Positions 1 through 7,986 of a stretch of 64,000 bases of DNA are shown piece after piece. The notes beneath the pieces are model-generated. The model was not told where the DNA came from, did not search any database, and was given only the letters and a program-made list of their open reading frames with translations. The DNA lies in the NCBI GenBank assembly GCA_964408795.1, contig CAYPAW010000060.1, positions 38,926-102,925 of the forward strand. The letters run 5' to 3'. This DNA comes from JABMQB01 sp964408795. Its GTDB lineage: Bacteria > Bacteroidota > Bacteroidia > Bacteroidales > Prolixibacteraceae. Each line of letters starts with the position of its first letter. Positions within the stretch are counted from its first letter, which is position 1. The position numbers were made by a program, and so were the translations under genes.

Positions 1-353
1 GGAAGGGAAATATTATCAATATGGTGGATACGCGGATCACGAACAACCAATCGGATTTTGCGGCCTATTCTTTATCCAAAAAAGCGTTATGGGAGCTAAC
101 CCGGATGGCAGCTCTGGAGTTTGCCCCGGCCATCCGGGTCAATGCCATTGCTCCGGGAGTTACCCTGGCCCCGGTCGATAAAGATGAAGCTTACCTTCAA
201 AACCTGGCAGCCCGGACCCCGATGCAGATACCGGGAGGAGTAAAGCCCATCTTGCACAGCGTGGATTATATTTTGGAAAATGAACACCTCACAGGACAAC
301 TGCTTTTTGCGGATGGAGGCGAAAACCTGGGGGTGAAAAAAAAAGAAAAATAG
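1..353 (+). CDS. SDR family oxidoreductase, C-terminal part (possible pteridine reductase)
   Basis: Partial gene: the frame is open to the left edge, so the NAD(P)-binding Rossmann half lies outside the window. The visible part starts in the conserved block reading GNIINMVDTR, followed by the YxxxK catalytic pair in FAAYSLSKKAL and the RVNAIAPG block, all classical short-chain dehydrogenase features. The C-terminus ends TGQLLFADGGENL, the usual SDR end. It is followed 36 bp later by folB and then folK, so a FolM-like dihydropterin reductase role in folate synthesis is inferred from context. The substrate cannot be read from the sequence. An internal ATG at 21 lies inside the domain and is not a real start. 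Confidence 0.85.
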   Translation, partial: KGNIINMVDTRITNNQSDFAAYSLSKKALWELTRMAALEFAPAIRVNAIAPGVTLAPVDKDEAYLQNLAARTPMQIPGGVKPILHSVDYILENEHLTGQLLFADGGENLGVKKKEK

Positions 354-389
354 AAGCCCGTTGAATAACCAGGATGTTCCGAATTATGA

Positions 390-776
390 ATGAACGAATT
401 ACAATCTGAAATGGCAATCATACGTGTTAAAAATCTGCTGGTCAGGACCTATATCGGATTTAATCCGGATGAACTCACCAACAAACAGGATGTCATAATT
501 AACCTTGAGATAGAAACGGAAATACCAGGGAATGCCCTGGAACAGGATACCCCACAGGATATTTACAATTACAAAGACATTACGAAGAAGGTGATCGCGT
601 TGGTGCAGGAAGGAAGATTTAAGCTGCTTGAGGTGTTGACCCATAAGATTCTTCAGCTGATCATGGAGGATGAACGGGTTAACCGGGCAAAAGTGGAGGT
701 GGATAAACCGCATGCCCTGCGTTTTGCAAAATCGGTTTCAACGGAAATGAAAGCGGAAAGAAAAAGAGAAAAATGA
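390..776 (+). CDS. folB: Dihydroneopterin aldolase
   Basis: Cytosolic folate enzyme converting 7,8-dihydroneopterin to 6-hydroxymethyl-7,8-dihydropterin and glycolaldehyde. The 128-residue product has the FolB landmarks: the start block IRVKNLLVRTYIGFNPDE, the central ITKKVIALVQEGRFKLLEVL segment and the C-terminal KVEVDKPHAL block with the catalytic lysine before Pro. Length fits the family (about 120). An alternative ATG at 411 would remove seven residues and begin right at the conserved MAIIRVKN; either start is possible. It lies between an SDR and folK, and folK supplies the next enzyme. Confidence 0.92.
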   Translation: MNELQSEMAIIRVKNLLVRTYIGFNPDELTNKQDVIINLEIETEIPGNALEQDTPQDIYNYKDITKKVIALVQEGRFKLLEVLTHKILQLIMEDERVNRAKVEVDKPHALRFAKSVSTEMKAERKREK

Positions 777-888
777 TGGCTCCCCGGGGACGAACGTCTG
801 CCTGAAAGTATTGGGTATAGTGCAGGATAAAAATAATCGGGTTTTATTACATAGGGATTCTTCCGGAAGAAGCCCCAAAGAGGTTCTT

Positions 889-1275
889 ATGACAGATAAA
901 GGAAATCTACATACGGCCATTATAGGCATTGGTTCCAACATTGATGCGGAAAAGAATATTCAGGCTATGTTGGATTTGCTGGCGCAGAAAGTGAAGATTT
1001 TGGCTGTTTCCACCTTTCGGAAAACCCGGCCTATAGGTATTCAAAGCCAGCCGGAATTTACCAACGGAGCGCTTAAATTGGAAACATCCCTGGTTCAGCA
1101 GGAGTTGAAAGCCGTTCTGATCCACATTGAAAACAAACTGGGACGTAACCGTCAGGGCCCGAAGTATGGCCCCCGGACCATCGACCTGGATATTATCCTC
1201 TGGAACGGAGAAGTGGTTGATCCGGATTTCTATACCCGGGAATTTATCAGAGATAGTGTGAAGGAAATCCAATGA
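889..1275 (+). CDS. folK: 6-hydroxymethyl-dihydropterin pyrophosphokinase (short form)
   Basis: Transfers pyrophosphate from ATP to 6-hydroxymethyl-dihydropterin, the step after FolB. I chose ATG 889, preceded by an AGAGG-like site, because the conserved HPPK fold starts just after it at TAIIGIGSNI; the frame is open further upstream only through a TTG at 811. Key motifs are IGIGSN, RKTRPIG, QPEFTNGAL and the signature RNRQGPKYGPRTIDLDIILW, with the Asp pair for Mg-ATP. The product is 128 residues against about 160 usually: the tail after DLDII is shortened and lacks the usual HPRLHER-like block, ending TREFIRDSVKEIQ. Confidence 0.88.
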   Translation: MTDKGNLHTAIIGIGSNIDAEKNIQAMLDLLAQKVKILAVSTFRKTRPIGIQSQPEFTNGALKLETSLVQQELKAVLIHIENKLGRNRQGPKYGPRTIDLDIILWNGEVVDPDFYTREFIRDSVKEIQ

Positions 1276-1445
1276 TCCCTGCCCCCGAAGAGTACCTGCA
1301 GAATGGTCTCCGGATTCCCGGATGATCCACTCGAAAAACAAGGGAGGCAGATTTGTGAATCTCAGCATGATATAACCGGGTGTTTTTTTCAGTTAATACA
1401 GGAATTTGTGTATTTTCGCGCTATGAATTCTGACATTAGCTCATT

Positions 1446-3836
1446 ATGTGGATAAGGGTATCCCGTTTTATCCTGAAAAACAAAATACTCCTGTTTATTT
1501 TATTGGCAGCCATAACTGTCTTCATGGGATTTCATGCTACCCGGGTGGAAATGTCGTATGAATATTCCCAACTGCTTCCCAAAAAAGATCCTGCTTTTGA
1601 AGCCCATGAAAAATTTGTATCCCTTTTTGGGGAAGAGGGAAACCTGATTGTGGTGGCCATCCAGGATGAAGATTTTTTTGCGTTAACCCATTTTGAAAAA
1701 TGGGAGAATCTATGCAGAGCGTTATCGGATATTGAAGGAGTTGAAAATTTACTTTCCGTTTCGAACAGTTACAATCTTGCGAAGAATACCGAAGAGAAGA
1801 AATTTGAGATCACCAGGATTTTCCCTCTGGAGATTCACGATCAACAGCAACTGGACAGCCTGGCTGCAACCTTTAAAAAGCTTCCTTTTTACAGAAACCT
1901 TCTCTACAATGATTCGTCTGATGCCTATTTGTTGGCCATTACAGTGAACAAAGACAAGATGGCCTCCAAAAAACGGGAGCAACTAATCCGGTCCATTCAG
2001 CGGATAGGTCAGCAATTTGAGGAAGATTCCGGGGTAAAGCTGCATTATTCCGGGTTGCCCTATATCCGGGTCGTGAATTCCATTCAAATCAGGAAAGAGA
2101 TCTATCTGTTCAGCTTCCTGGCTCTGTGCATCTGCATTATGGTGTTGTTTCTGTTTTTTCGATCTTTTAAGGCTGTTTTTTTCCCGGTCATCATTGTCCT
2201 TACCGGTGTGGTCTGGGGTTTGGGTATGTTGTCTTTGTTTGGCTTTAAGATCACTTTATTAACAGGAATGGTTCCCCCCCTGCTGATCGTAATTGGAATT
2301 CCCAACAGCATTTATATGCTCAATAAGTTTCATCATGAGTACGTAAGCCATGGCAATAAAATAAAAGCCCTTCAAAGGGTAATTATCAAAATCGGCAATG
2401 CGACCTTTTTAACCAATCTGACAACAGCTGCCGGTTTTGCCACGTTCATTACGGTAAAAAGCGATATCCTCCGGCAGTTTGGCATCATTGCCTCTCTCAG
2501 CATCATGGGCCTGTTTATTCTGTCGCTTTTGCTTATTCCCATAGTTTTTAGTTTGATTGAACCCCCTTCACTCAGGCATGTAAAACATCTGAAGAATACA
2601 TGGATCTCCGGAATGATCGAATGTATTATCAGGGTGACCCGTAATCACCGGAGAGCGGTGTATGTTGTTTCTCTGATGATCCTGGGGGCAGGAATCTTTG
2701 GCATGACCCGGATTAAAAGCTCCGGGTTTATGGTGGATGATATTCCGGAAAGCGATCCCATTTACAAAGACCTGAAGTTTTTTGAAACGAATTTTGACGG
2801 ATTGTTGCCCCTGGAGATCATGATTAATACCCAAAAACCCCGGGGTGTGATGCAACTTAGCACCTTTCAACGAATTGAAAAACTGGAGAATGAACTTTCG
2901 GAAGTGGAAGAACTTTCACCTCCATTATCCCTGCTTAACCTGTTGAAGTTTTCCAGGCAGGCTTTTTATAACGGGAATGAAGCGTATTACCAACTGCCCA
3001 ATAACCGGGAAAAGGATTTTATTTTTTCTTATGCCTCCAAGGGAGAAGAAAATATGAATCTGTTGCATTCCTTTCTTGACAGTACCCGGCAAATTACCCG
3101 GGTCAGTTTCAGGATGAAAGATATCGGAACCAAAGAGATGGAGCGTTTTTATAACCGGTTTCGTACAAAGATCGATTCGGTTTTTCCGAACGATACGTAT
3201 GAGGTAGTGGTTACCGGTTCGAGTGTGATTCACTTCATGGGTACAGAATACCTGCTGAGGAGTCTTTTTACCAGCCTGGGGCTGGCTATTTTGCTGATAT
3301 CAGCGTTTATGGCTCTTATGTTTTCATCGTGGCGAATGATCCTTCTGTCATTAATACCCAATGTTTTGCCCTTGGTTTTTACGGCAGCATTAATGGGATA
3401 TGCAGCGATACCGATCAAAGCATCCACGATTCTGGTATTTAGCATTGCTTTCGGTATTTCCGTGGATAATACCATTCACTTCCTGGCCAAGTATCGTCAG
3501 GAACTTAAACTGACAAACTGGGATATCCGGCAGTCTGTAATTCTGGCTTTGCGTGAAACCGGCGTTAGCATGCTGTATACCTCTGTAGTACTGTTTTTTG
3601 GTTTTGGAATATTCAGTATTTCCGGGTTTGGAGGTACAGTCGCTATGGGAATCCTGGTATCTCTTACGCTCCTGGTGGCTGCTACATCCAATCTGGTACT
3701 CCTGCCTTCGCTGCTGACCGGTCTGGAACGCATTACCACCACCAAAGCCTTTCAGGAACCCCTGCTTCATATTTACGATGAAGAAGAAGATATAGAACCC
3801 GAAAAGTTAATAATTGAAAATAAATCCAATGAATAA
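1446..3836 (+). CDS. MMPL/RND-superfamily membrane exporter
   Basis: A 796-residue inner-membrane protein with RND/MMPL architecture: an N-terminal membrane helix (about residues 10-30), a large extracytoplasmic loop (30-215), a bundle of five or six helices (215-385), a seventh helix near 405-425, a second loop (425-620), and a closing helix bundle (620-780). The GISVDNTIHFLAKY block in the second bundle is typical of these predicted exporters, as is the early EYSQLLPKKDP block. The cargo is unknown; hopanoid, lipid or small-molecule export are typical for the family. Its stop overlaps the start of the polyprenyl synthase gene, which suggests co-translation and hints at an isoprenoid or lipid substrate (inference). 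Confidence 0.85.
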   Translation: MWIRVSRFILKNKILLFILLAAITVFMGFHATRVEMSYEYSQLLPKKDPAFEAHEKFVSLFGEEGNLIVVAIQDEDFFALTHFEKWENLCRALSDIEGVENLLSVSNSYNLAKNTEEKKFEITRIFPLEIHDQQQLDSLAATFKKLPFYRNLLYNDSSDAYLLAITVNKDKMASKKREQLIRSIQRIGQQFEEDSGVKLHYSGLPYIRVVNSIQIRKEIYLFSFLALCICIMVLFLFFRSFKAVFFPVIIVLTGVVWGLGMLSLFGFKITLLTGMVPPLLIVIGIPNSIYMLNKFHHEYVSHGNKIKALQRVIIKIGNATFLTNLTTAAGFATFITVKSDILRQFGIIASLSIMGLFILSLLLIPIVFSLIEPPSLRHVKHLKNTWISGMIECIIRVTRNHRRAVYVVSLMILGAGIFGMTRIKSSGFMVDDIPESDPIYKDLKFFETNFDGLLPLEIMINTQKPRGVMQLSTFQRIEKLENELSEVEELSPPLSLLNLLKFSRQAFYNGNEAYYQLPNNREKDFIFSYASKGEENMNLLHSFLDSTRQITRVSFRMKDIGTKEMERFYNRFRTKIDSVFPNDTYEVVVTGSSVIHFMGTEYLLRSLFTSLGLAILLISAFMALMFSSWRMILLSLIPNVLPLVFTAALMGYAAIPIKASTILVFSIAFGISVDNTIHFLAKYRQELKLTNWDIRQSVILALRETGVSMLYTSVVLFFGFGIFSISGFGGTVAMGILVSLTLLVAATSNLVLLPSLLTGLERITTTKAFQEPLLHIYDEEEDIEPEKLIIENKSNE

Positions 3837-4827
3837 CAATTCCATATACCCCCTGTCAGAAATACAGGAACTCATTCATTCAGAAATTGAAAAAGAACGG
3901 AAGGGATGGATGGATACCCAACCCGGTAACTTATACCTTCCGGTAAGGTATATCCTGGGGCAAAAAGGCAAAAAACTGCGTTCTTCACTGGTTTTGTTAA
4001 GTTATAACCTATTTAATGAGAAGGTACAAAAAGCCCTTCCCGTGGCATTGGCTATCGAGGTTTTTCATAATTTCACCTTGCTTCATGATGATATCATGGA
4101 CAAAGCCGAGATCCGAAGAAACAAACCGGCAGTTCATAAAAAGTTCGGGGAGAATGCAGCCATTCTGTCTGGCGATGTAATGTCTTTCATATCGTTTAAA
4201 TATTTATTAAAATGCGAACCAGTCTATCTAAAGGCCTTGCTAGAACTTTTTACCGATACGGCCATAGCCGTTTGCGAAGGACAACAATATGACCTGGATT
4301 TTGAAAACCGCTTCGATGTGTCTGAAAAGGAATACCTCGAAATGATCCGTTTAAAGACGGCTGTTTTACTGGCTTGTAGTCTTCAATCAGGAAGTTTGCT
4401 TGCCGGAGCCGGTAAACAGGAAATGGTTGCTTTATACAACCTCGGGATCAACCTTGGTATGGCTTTTCAGCTCCAGGACGATCTTTTGGATTCTTTTGGG
4501 GAGGAACCCATTTTCGGGAAAAAAATTGGCGGCGACATATTAGCCAATAAAAAGACTTTTCTACTGATAAAAGCCCTGGAACTGGCTGCTCCGAAACGGA
4601 AAAAGGAACTGATCAACTGGATCAATAAAAAGGAGTATAATCCGGAGGAAAAGATAAAAACCATACAATCATTCTACACGGATCTGGACCTTGAAGCACG
4701 AATAAAAGAGAAAACAGCATTTTATTATGATAAAGTACATAGCGACCTTGCTTCCGTTTCAGTCGATGAATCCCAAAAGGGGGAGCTTAAGGAGCTTATA
4801 GGGGCTATGTTGCATCGTTCATCCTGA
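3829..4827 (+). CDS. Polyprenyl diphosphate synthase (trans-type)
   Basis: Condenses isopentenyl diphosphate units onto an allylic diphosphate to make long-chain all-trans polyprenyl diphosphate, probably for menaquinone or related lipids. The first aspartate-rich motif is in LLHDDIMDKAEIRR and the second in QLQDDLLDSFG; GQKGKKLRS carries the conserved Lys-Arg block. ATG 3829 overlaps the stop of the exporter gene (TAA 3834-3836) and is preferred over the in-frame TTG at 3814; it gives about 332 residues, normal for the family. Chain length cannot be assigned reliably from the residues before the first DDxxD. Confidence 0.9.
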   Translation: MNNNSIYPLSEIQELIHSEIEKERKGWMDTQPGNLYLPVRYILGQKGKKLRSSLVLLSYNLFNEKVQKALPVALAIEVFHNFTLLHDDIMDKAEIRRNKPAVHKKFGENAAILSGDVMSFISFKYLLKCEPVYLKALLELFTDTAIAVCEGQQYDLDFENRFDVSEKEYLEMIRLKTAVLLACSLQSGSLLAGAGKQEMVALYNLGINLGMAFQLQDDLLDSFGEEPIFGKKIGGDILANKKTFLLIKALELAAPKRKKELINWINKKEYNPEEKIKTIQSFYTDLDLEARIKEKTAFYYDKVHSDLASVSVDESQKGELKELIGAMLHRSS

Positions 4828-4984
4828 TGGAAGCCGTTCCGGGGAAAATCATTCCCGGAGTGGAGACGCATGAAACAGTAACCGGAAAGACTCGCGCTAT
4901 AGGTGCCTGTAAGATATTAGTAAACTGATATTTATTGGGAGTTAACGATCAACATCCTAAATGAAGATTATGCCTGCGAAATTG

Positions 4985-5014
4985 TTGTGGGAACGCAAAA
5001 CAATCGTAAATTTG
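4985..5014 (+). promoter_or_regulatory. Candidate promoter for atpD-atpC
   Basis: TTG at 4985-4987 and TAAATTTG at 5007-5014, 19 bp apart, match the Bacteroidota primary sigma pattern (TTG-like -33 and TAnnTTTG -7). The predicted RNA start lies about 85 bp before the atpD start. The rest of the 278-bp gap after the polyprenyl synthase shows no gene. Confidence 0.55.
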
Positions 5015-5105
5015 TGCGGGAAGAAAAAAAAACGGATACAACAGGAATTCTATATCGCAAAGAGGATAAGGGATGAAGATCCTCTGGGAATGAATTAAAA
5101 ATCAA

Positions 5106-6617
5106 ATGCAGATGGCTCAGAACAAAGGAAAAGTATTGCAGGTGATAGGTCCTGTGGTTGATGTGATTTTTGATCAGGCAGGAACCGATCTGCCTGCTAT
5201 TTATGATGCCCTGGAAATTGATCATGGCAACGGGTCGAAGCTCATAGTGGAGTGCCAGCAGCATATTGGTGAGAACACCATCCGGTGCATAGCAATGGAT
5301 TCGACCGATGGATTGAGACGCGGAATGAATGTCTCAACCACTGGAAGTCCGATTGTGATGCCTAAAGGAGAAGTGGTACTGGGACGGTTATTGAATGTCA
5401 CAGGCGATCCGGTTGACGGGTTGGAAAGCCTGCCTAAGGATGGATTGAGTATACACAACGAAGCTCCAAAATTTGAAGATCTGATAACGGGAACGGAAGT
5501 ACTCTGTACCGGAATTAAAGTAATTGATCTGATTGAACCCTATGCCAAGGGGGGTAAAATTGGCTTGTTCGGAGGAGCAGGAGTAGGCAAAACCGTTTTG
5601 ATTCAGGAACTGATCAACAACATTGCCCTGGCTCATAAGGGACTTTCGGTATTTGCCGGCGTAGGAGAACGAACCCGGGAGGGCAACGACCTGTTGAGGG
5701 AAATGATCGATGCGGGTATTGTGGACTACGGTGAGCAATTCAAAGAATCCATAAAGAAAGGAAACTGGGATCTCTCCAGCGTAGATCCTGAAGCGTTAAA
5801 GAAATCCAAGCTGGCACTGGTTTTTGGCCAGATGAATGAGCCTCCCGGGGCACGTGCCAGGGTCGCTCTTTCGGGATTGACGGTAGCTGAAAGTCTCCGC
5901 GATGGAGACGGAAGCCCCGGGGGAGGACGTGATATTCTGTTTTTTATTGATAATGTATTTCGTTTTACACAGGCAGGATCCGAAGTATCCGCTCTCCTGG
6001 GACGTATGCCTTCAGCCGTTGGGTATCAGCCTACTTTGGCTACCGAAATGGGAGTTATGCAGGAGAGGATCACTTCAACAAAACGAGGTTCCATAACCTC
6101 TGTGCAGGCTGTTTATGTTCCGGCCGATGACCTCACGGATCCTGCTCCTGCAACTACCTTTGCCCACCTGGATGCAACCACGGTGCTAAGCCGTAAAATC
6201 TCAGAACTGGGAATCTATCCCGCCGTAGACCCCCTCGACTCAAGTTCCAGGATCCTGACTCCGGAAATCGTGGGCGAAAAACACTACAATTGTGCACAGC
6301 GGGTTATCAATCTCTTGCAACGCTATAAGGAACTGCAGGATATCATCGCTATCCTGGGAATGGAAGAACTGTCTGAAGAAGATAAACAGGTAGTTCACCG
6401 CGCCAGAAGGGTTCAGCGTTTCCTGTCTCAACCCTTTTTTGTAGCTTCTCAGTTTACAGGCCTTAAAGGACAGCTGGTATCCATTGAAGATACCATCAAT
6501 GGGTTTAATATGATCATGGACGGTAAAGTGGATAAATACCCGGAAATCGCTTTTAACCTGGTGGGTCCCATTGAACAGGCGATCGAAAAAGGAGAAAAAA
6601 TACTGGCTGGCGATTAA
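5106..6617 (+). CDS. atpD: F-type ATP synthase subunit beta
   Basis: Catalytic beta subunit of the F1 sector, 503 residues. It has the P-loop GGAGVGKT near residue 156, the GERTREGNDL block, a Walker B strand ILFFIDNVFRF, and the ALLGRMPSAVGYQPTLATEMG signature. A short insertion (roughly EQFKESIKKGNWDLSSVDPE) before LVFGQMNEPPGAR is, as I recall, seen in other Bacteroidota beta subunits. A second ATG at 5112 is equally plausible. It is followed 12 bp later by atpC only; genes for a, c, b, delta, alpha and gamma are not nearby. Confidence 0.97.
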   Translation: MQMAQNKGKVLQVIGPVVDVIFDQAGTDLPAIYDALEIDHGNGSKLIVECQQHIGENTIRCIAMDSTDGLRRGMNVSTTGSPIVMPKGEVVLGRLLNVTGDPVDGLESLPKDGLSIHNEAPKFEDLITGTEVLCTGIKVIDLIEPYAKGGKIGLFGGAGVGKTVLIQELINNIALAHKGLSVFAGVGERTREGNDLLREMIDAGIVDYGEQFKESIKKGNWDLSSVDPEALKKSKLALVFGQMNEPPGARARVALSGLTVAESLRDGDGSPGGGRDILFFIDNVFRFTQAGSEVSALLGRMPSAVGYQPTLATEMGVMQERITSTKRGSITSVQAVYVPADDLTDPAPATTFAHLDATTVLSRKISELGIYPAVDPLDSSSRILTPEIVGEKHYNCAQRVINLLQRYKELQDIIAILGMEELSEEDKQVVHRARRVQRFLSQPFFVASQFTGLKGQLVSIEDTINGFNMIMDGKVDKYPEIAFNLVGPIEQAIEKGEKILAGD

Positions 6618-6629
6618 TCCTGAGTGAAT

Positions 6630-6872
6630 ATGTATTTGGAAATCTTGACACCCGATAAAAGAATTTTTCAAGGCGAAGTGAAACTGGTGCAACTTCCCGG
6701 AACCAAAGGCAATTTTGAAATCCTGAAAAATCATGCTCCCATCATTTCTACATTGGATAAGGGAACAATCCGCATCGTTGAGGAACACGGCAAAGAGCTT
6801 TTGTTCAACGTCGATGGAGGCGTGATCGAAAACAAGGAAAATAAAATTGTGGTGCTGGTTGAATCGGTTTAA
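6630..6872 (+). CDS. atpC: F-type ATP synthase subunit epsilon (short)
   Basis: Central-stalk subunit of F1. The 80-residue product covers the N-terminal beta-sandwich domain only: LEILTPDKRIFQGEV, LPGTKGNFEILKNHAPIIS and FNVDGGVIENKENKIVVLVE. The C-terminal two-helix domain that inhibits ATP hydrolysis in many bacteria is absent, which is common in Bacteroidota. ATG 6630 is preferred over the GTG at 6624. It forms a two-gene unit with atpD. Confidence 0.93.
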   Translation: MYLEILTPDKRIFQGEVKLVQLPGTKGNFEILKNHAPIISTLDKGTIRIVEEHGKELLFNVDGGVIENKENKIVVLVESV

Positions 6873-6914
6873 TCGGGTAAGAGGAATCCCTGACCCGAAG
6901 CCCTGGTTTTTTTT
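6873..6914 (+). terminator. Probable terminator of atpD-atpC
   Basis: TCGGGT (6873-6878) can pair with ACCCGA (6893-6898), with a further AGG/CCT pairing inside, and a run of eight T follows at 6907-6914. It lies directly after the atpC stop. The gap between stem and T-run makes it imperfect. Confidence 0.45.
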
Positions 6915-6970
6915 ATTTGTATTCTGCCTTGAAATCGATACATTTATAAACGGATTTTAGTAGATGCCAA

Positions 6971-7954
6971 TTGAGGATTAAGTTTCTGTTTATACGGTTC
7001 AGCTCCATCGGCGATATTGTTCTGACAACGCCGGTTATCAGATGTTTAAAAAAACAACTCCCTGAGGCCGGGATTCATTATGTAACCAAACAGAAATATG
7101 CCTGTATCCTTGAGGCAAACCCCTATATCTCAAAGATTCATACTCTTACCGATAAAATGTCTGATTTGCTGAATGAACTGGAGGGGGAATCGTTTGATTA
7201 TATCATCGACCTGCATCAGAATATCCGGAGCAACCAGATCAAAAGAAGGCTTAGGGTTCCTGCTTTTTCATTTCAAAAGCTGAATATTCAAAAATGGTTA
7301 ATCGTCAATTTCAAAGTGAATAAACTGCCGGATGTTCACATCGTGGATCGTTATTTAGACACACTCTCTGTTTTTGATATACACAACGATAACCAGGGGC
7401 TCGATTTTTTTATTCCTGAGAGCAGCCGGTATGATTTTCATTCTCTTGGAGAAAAATTCCGGCAAGGGTATATTGCTTTTGTGATTGCCGGAACCTATTT
7501 CACCAAAAAACTCCCGCTGGATAGCGTGGCAGAGATCTGTGCACAGACCGATAAACCCGTTCTTTTGCTGGGAGGGCGGAAGGAAGAACACGAAGGAGCT
7601 GAGTTGAGTGTACAGGATCCGGAGCGGATTGTCAACCTGTGTGGAAAAACATCCCTCGGAGAATCGGCAGATATTGTAAAAAATGCACGGTTGGTATTGA
7701 CCAACGACACGGGATTGATGCACATCGCAGCCGCCTTCCGGAAAAAAATTCTCTCTTTTTGGGGAAATACCATTCCGGAATTCGGGATGGTCCCCTACCT
7801 GCCACATCCGGCATCACACATTATGGAGGTTAAAAACCTCAAATGCCGGCCCTGTTCCAAGTTGGGGTATGAAAAATGTCCTAAAAAACATTTCAGATGC
7901 ATGAGGGAGCTTAGCACCAAAGAGGCAATCTCATGGATTGACAAGAATTATTAA
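6971..7954 (+). CDS. Glycosyltransferase family 9 (heptosyltransferase-like)
   Basis: Predicted cytoplasmic-face glycosyltransferase for lipopolysaccharide core or a related glycan. The start block RIKFLFIRFSSIGDIVLTTPVIR is the GT9 N-domain; the sugar-nucleotide side has LLLGGRKEEHEG and VLTNDTGLMHIAAAF. The C-terminus carries a cysteine-rich block (KCRPCSKLGYEKCP) usual for Bacteroidota members. The only start that keeps the conserved N-terminus is TTG at 6971; no in-frame ATG precedes it. The 327-residue length is normal. Donor and acceptor cannot be told from sequence. Confidence 0.88.
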   Translation: MRIKFLFIRFSSIGDIVLTTPVIRCLKKQLPEAGIHYVTKQKYACILEANPYISKIHTLTDKMSDLLNELEGESFDYIIDLHQNIRSNQIKRRLRVPAFSFQKLNIQKWLIVNFKVNKLPDVHIVDRYLDTLSVFDIHNDNQGLDFFIPESSRYDFHSLGEKFRQGYIAFVIAGTYFTKKLPLDSVAEICAQTDKPVLLLGGRKEEHEGAELSVQDPERIVNLCGKTSLGESADIVKNARLVLTNDTGLMHIAAAFRKKILSFWGNTIPEFGMVPYLPHPASHIMEVKNLKCRPCSKLGYEKCPKKHFRCMRELSTKEAISWIDKNY

Positions 7955-7986
7955 TCTCAGCCAATGAATACAGAAATTTTAAAGTT

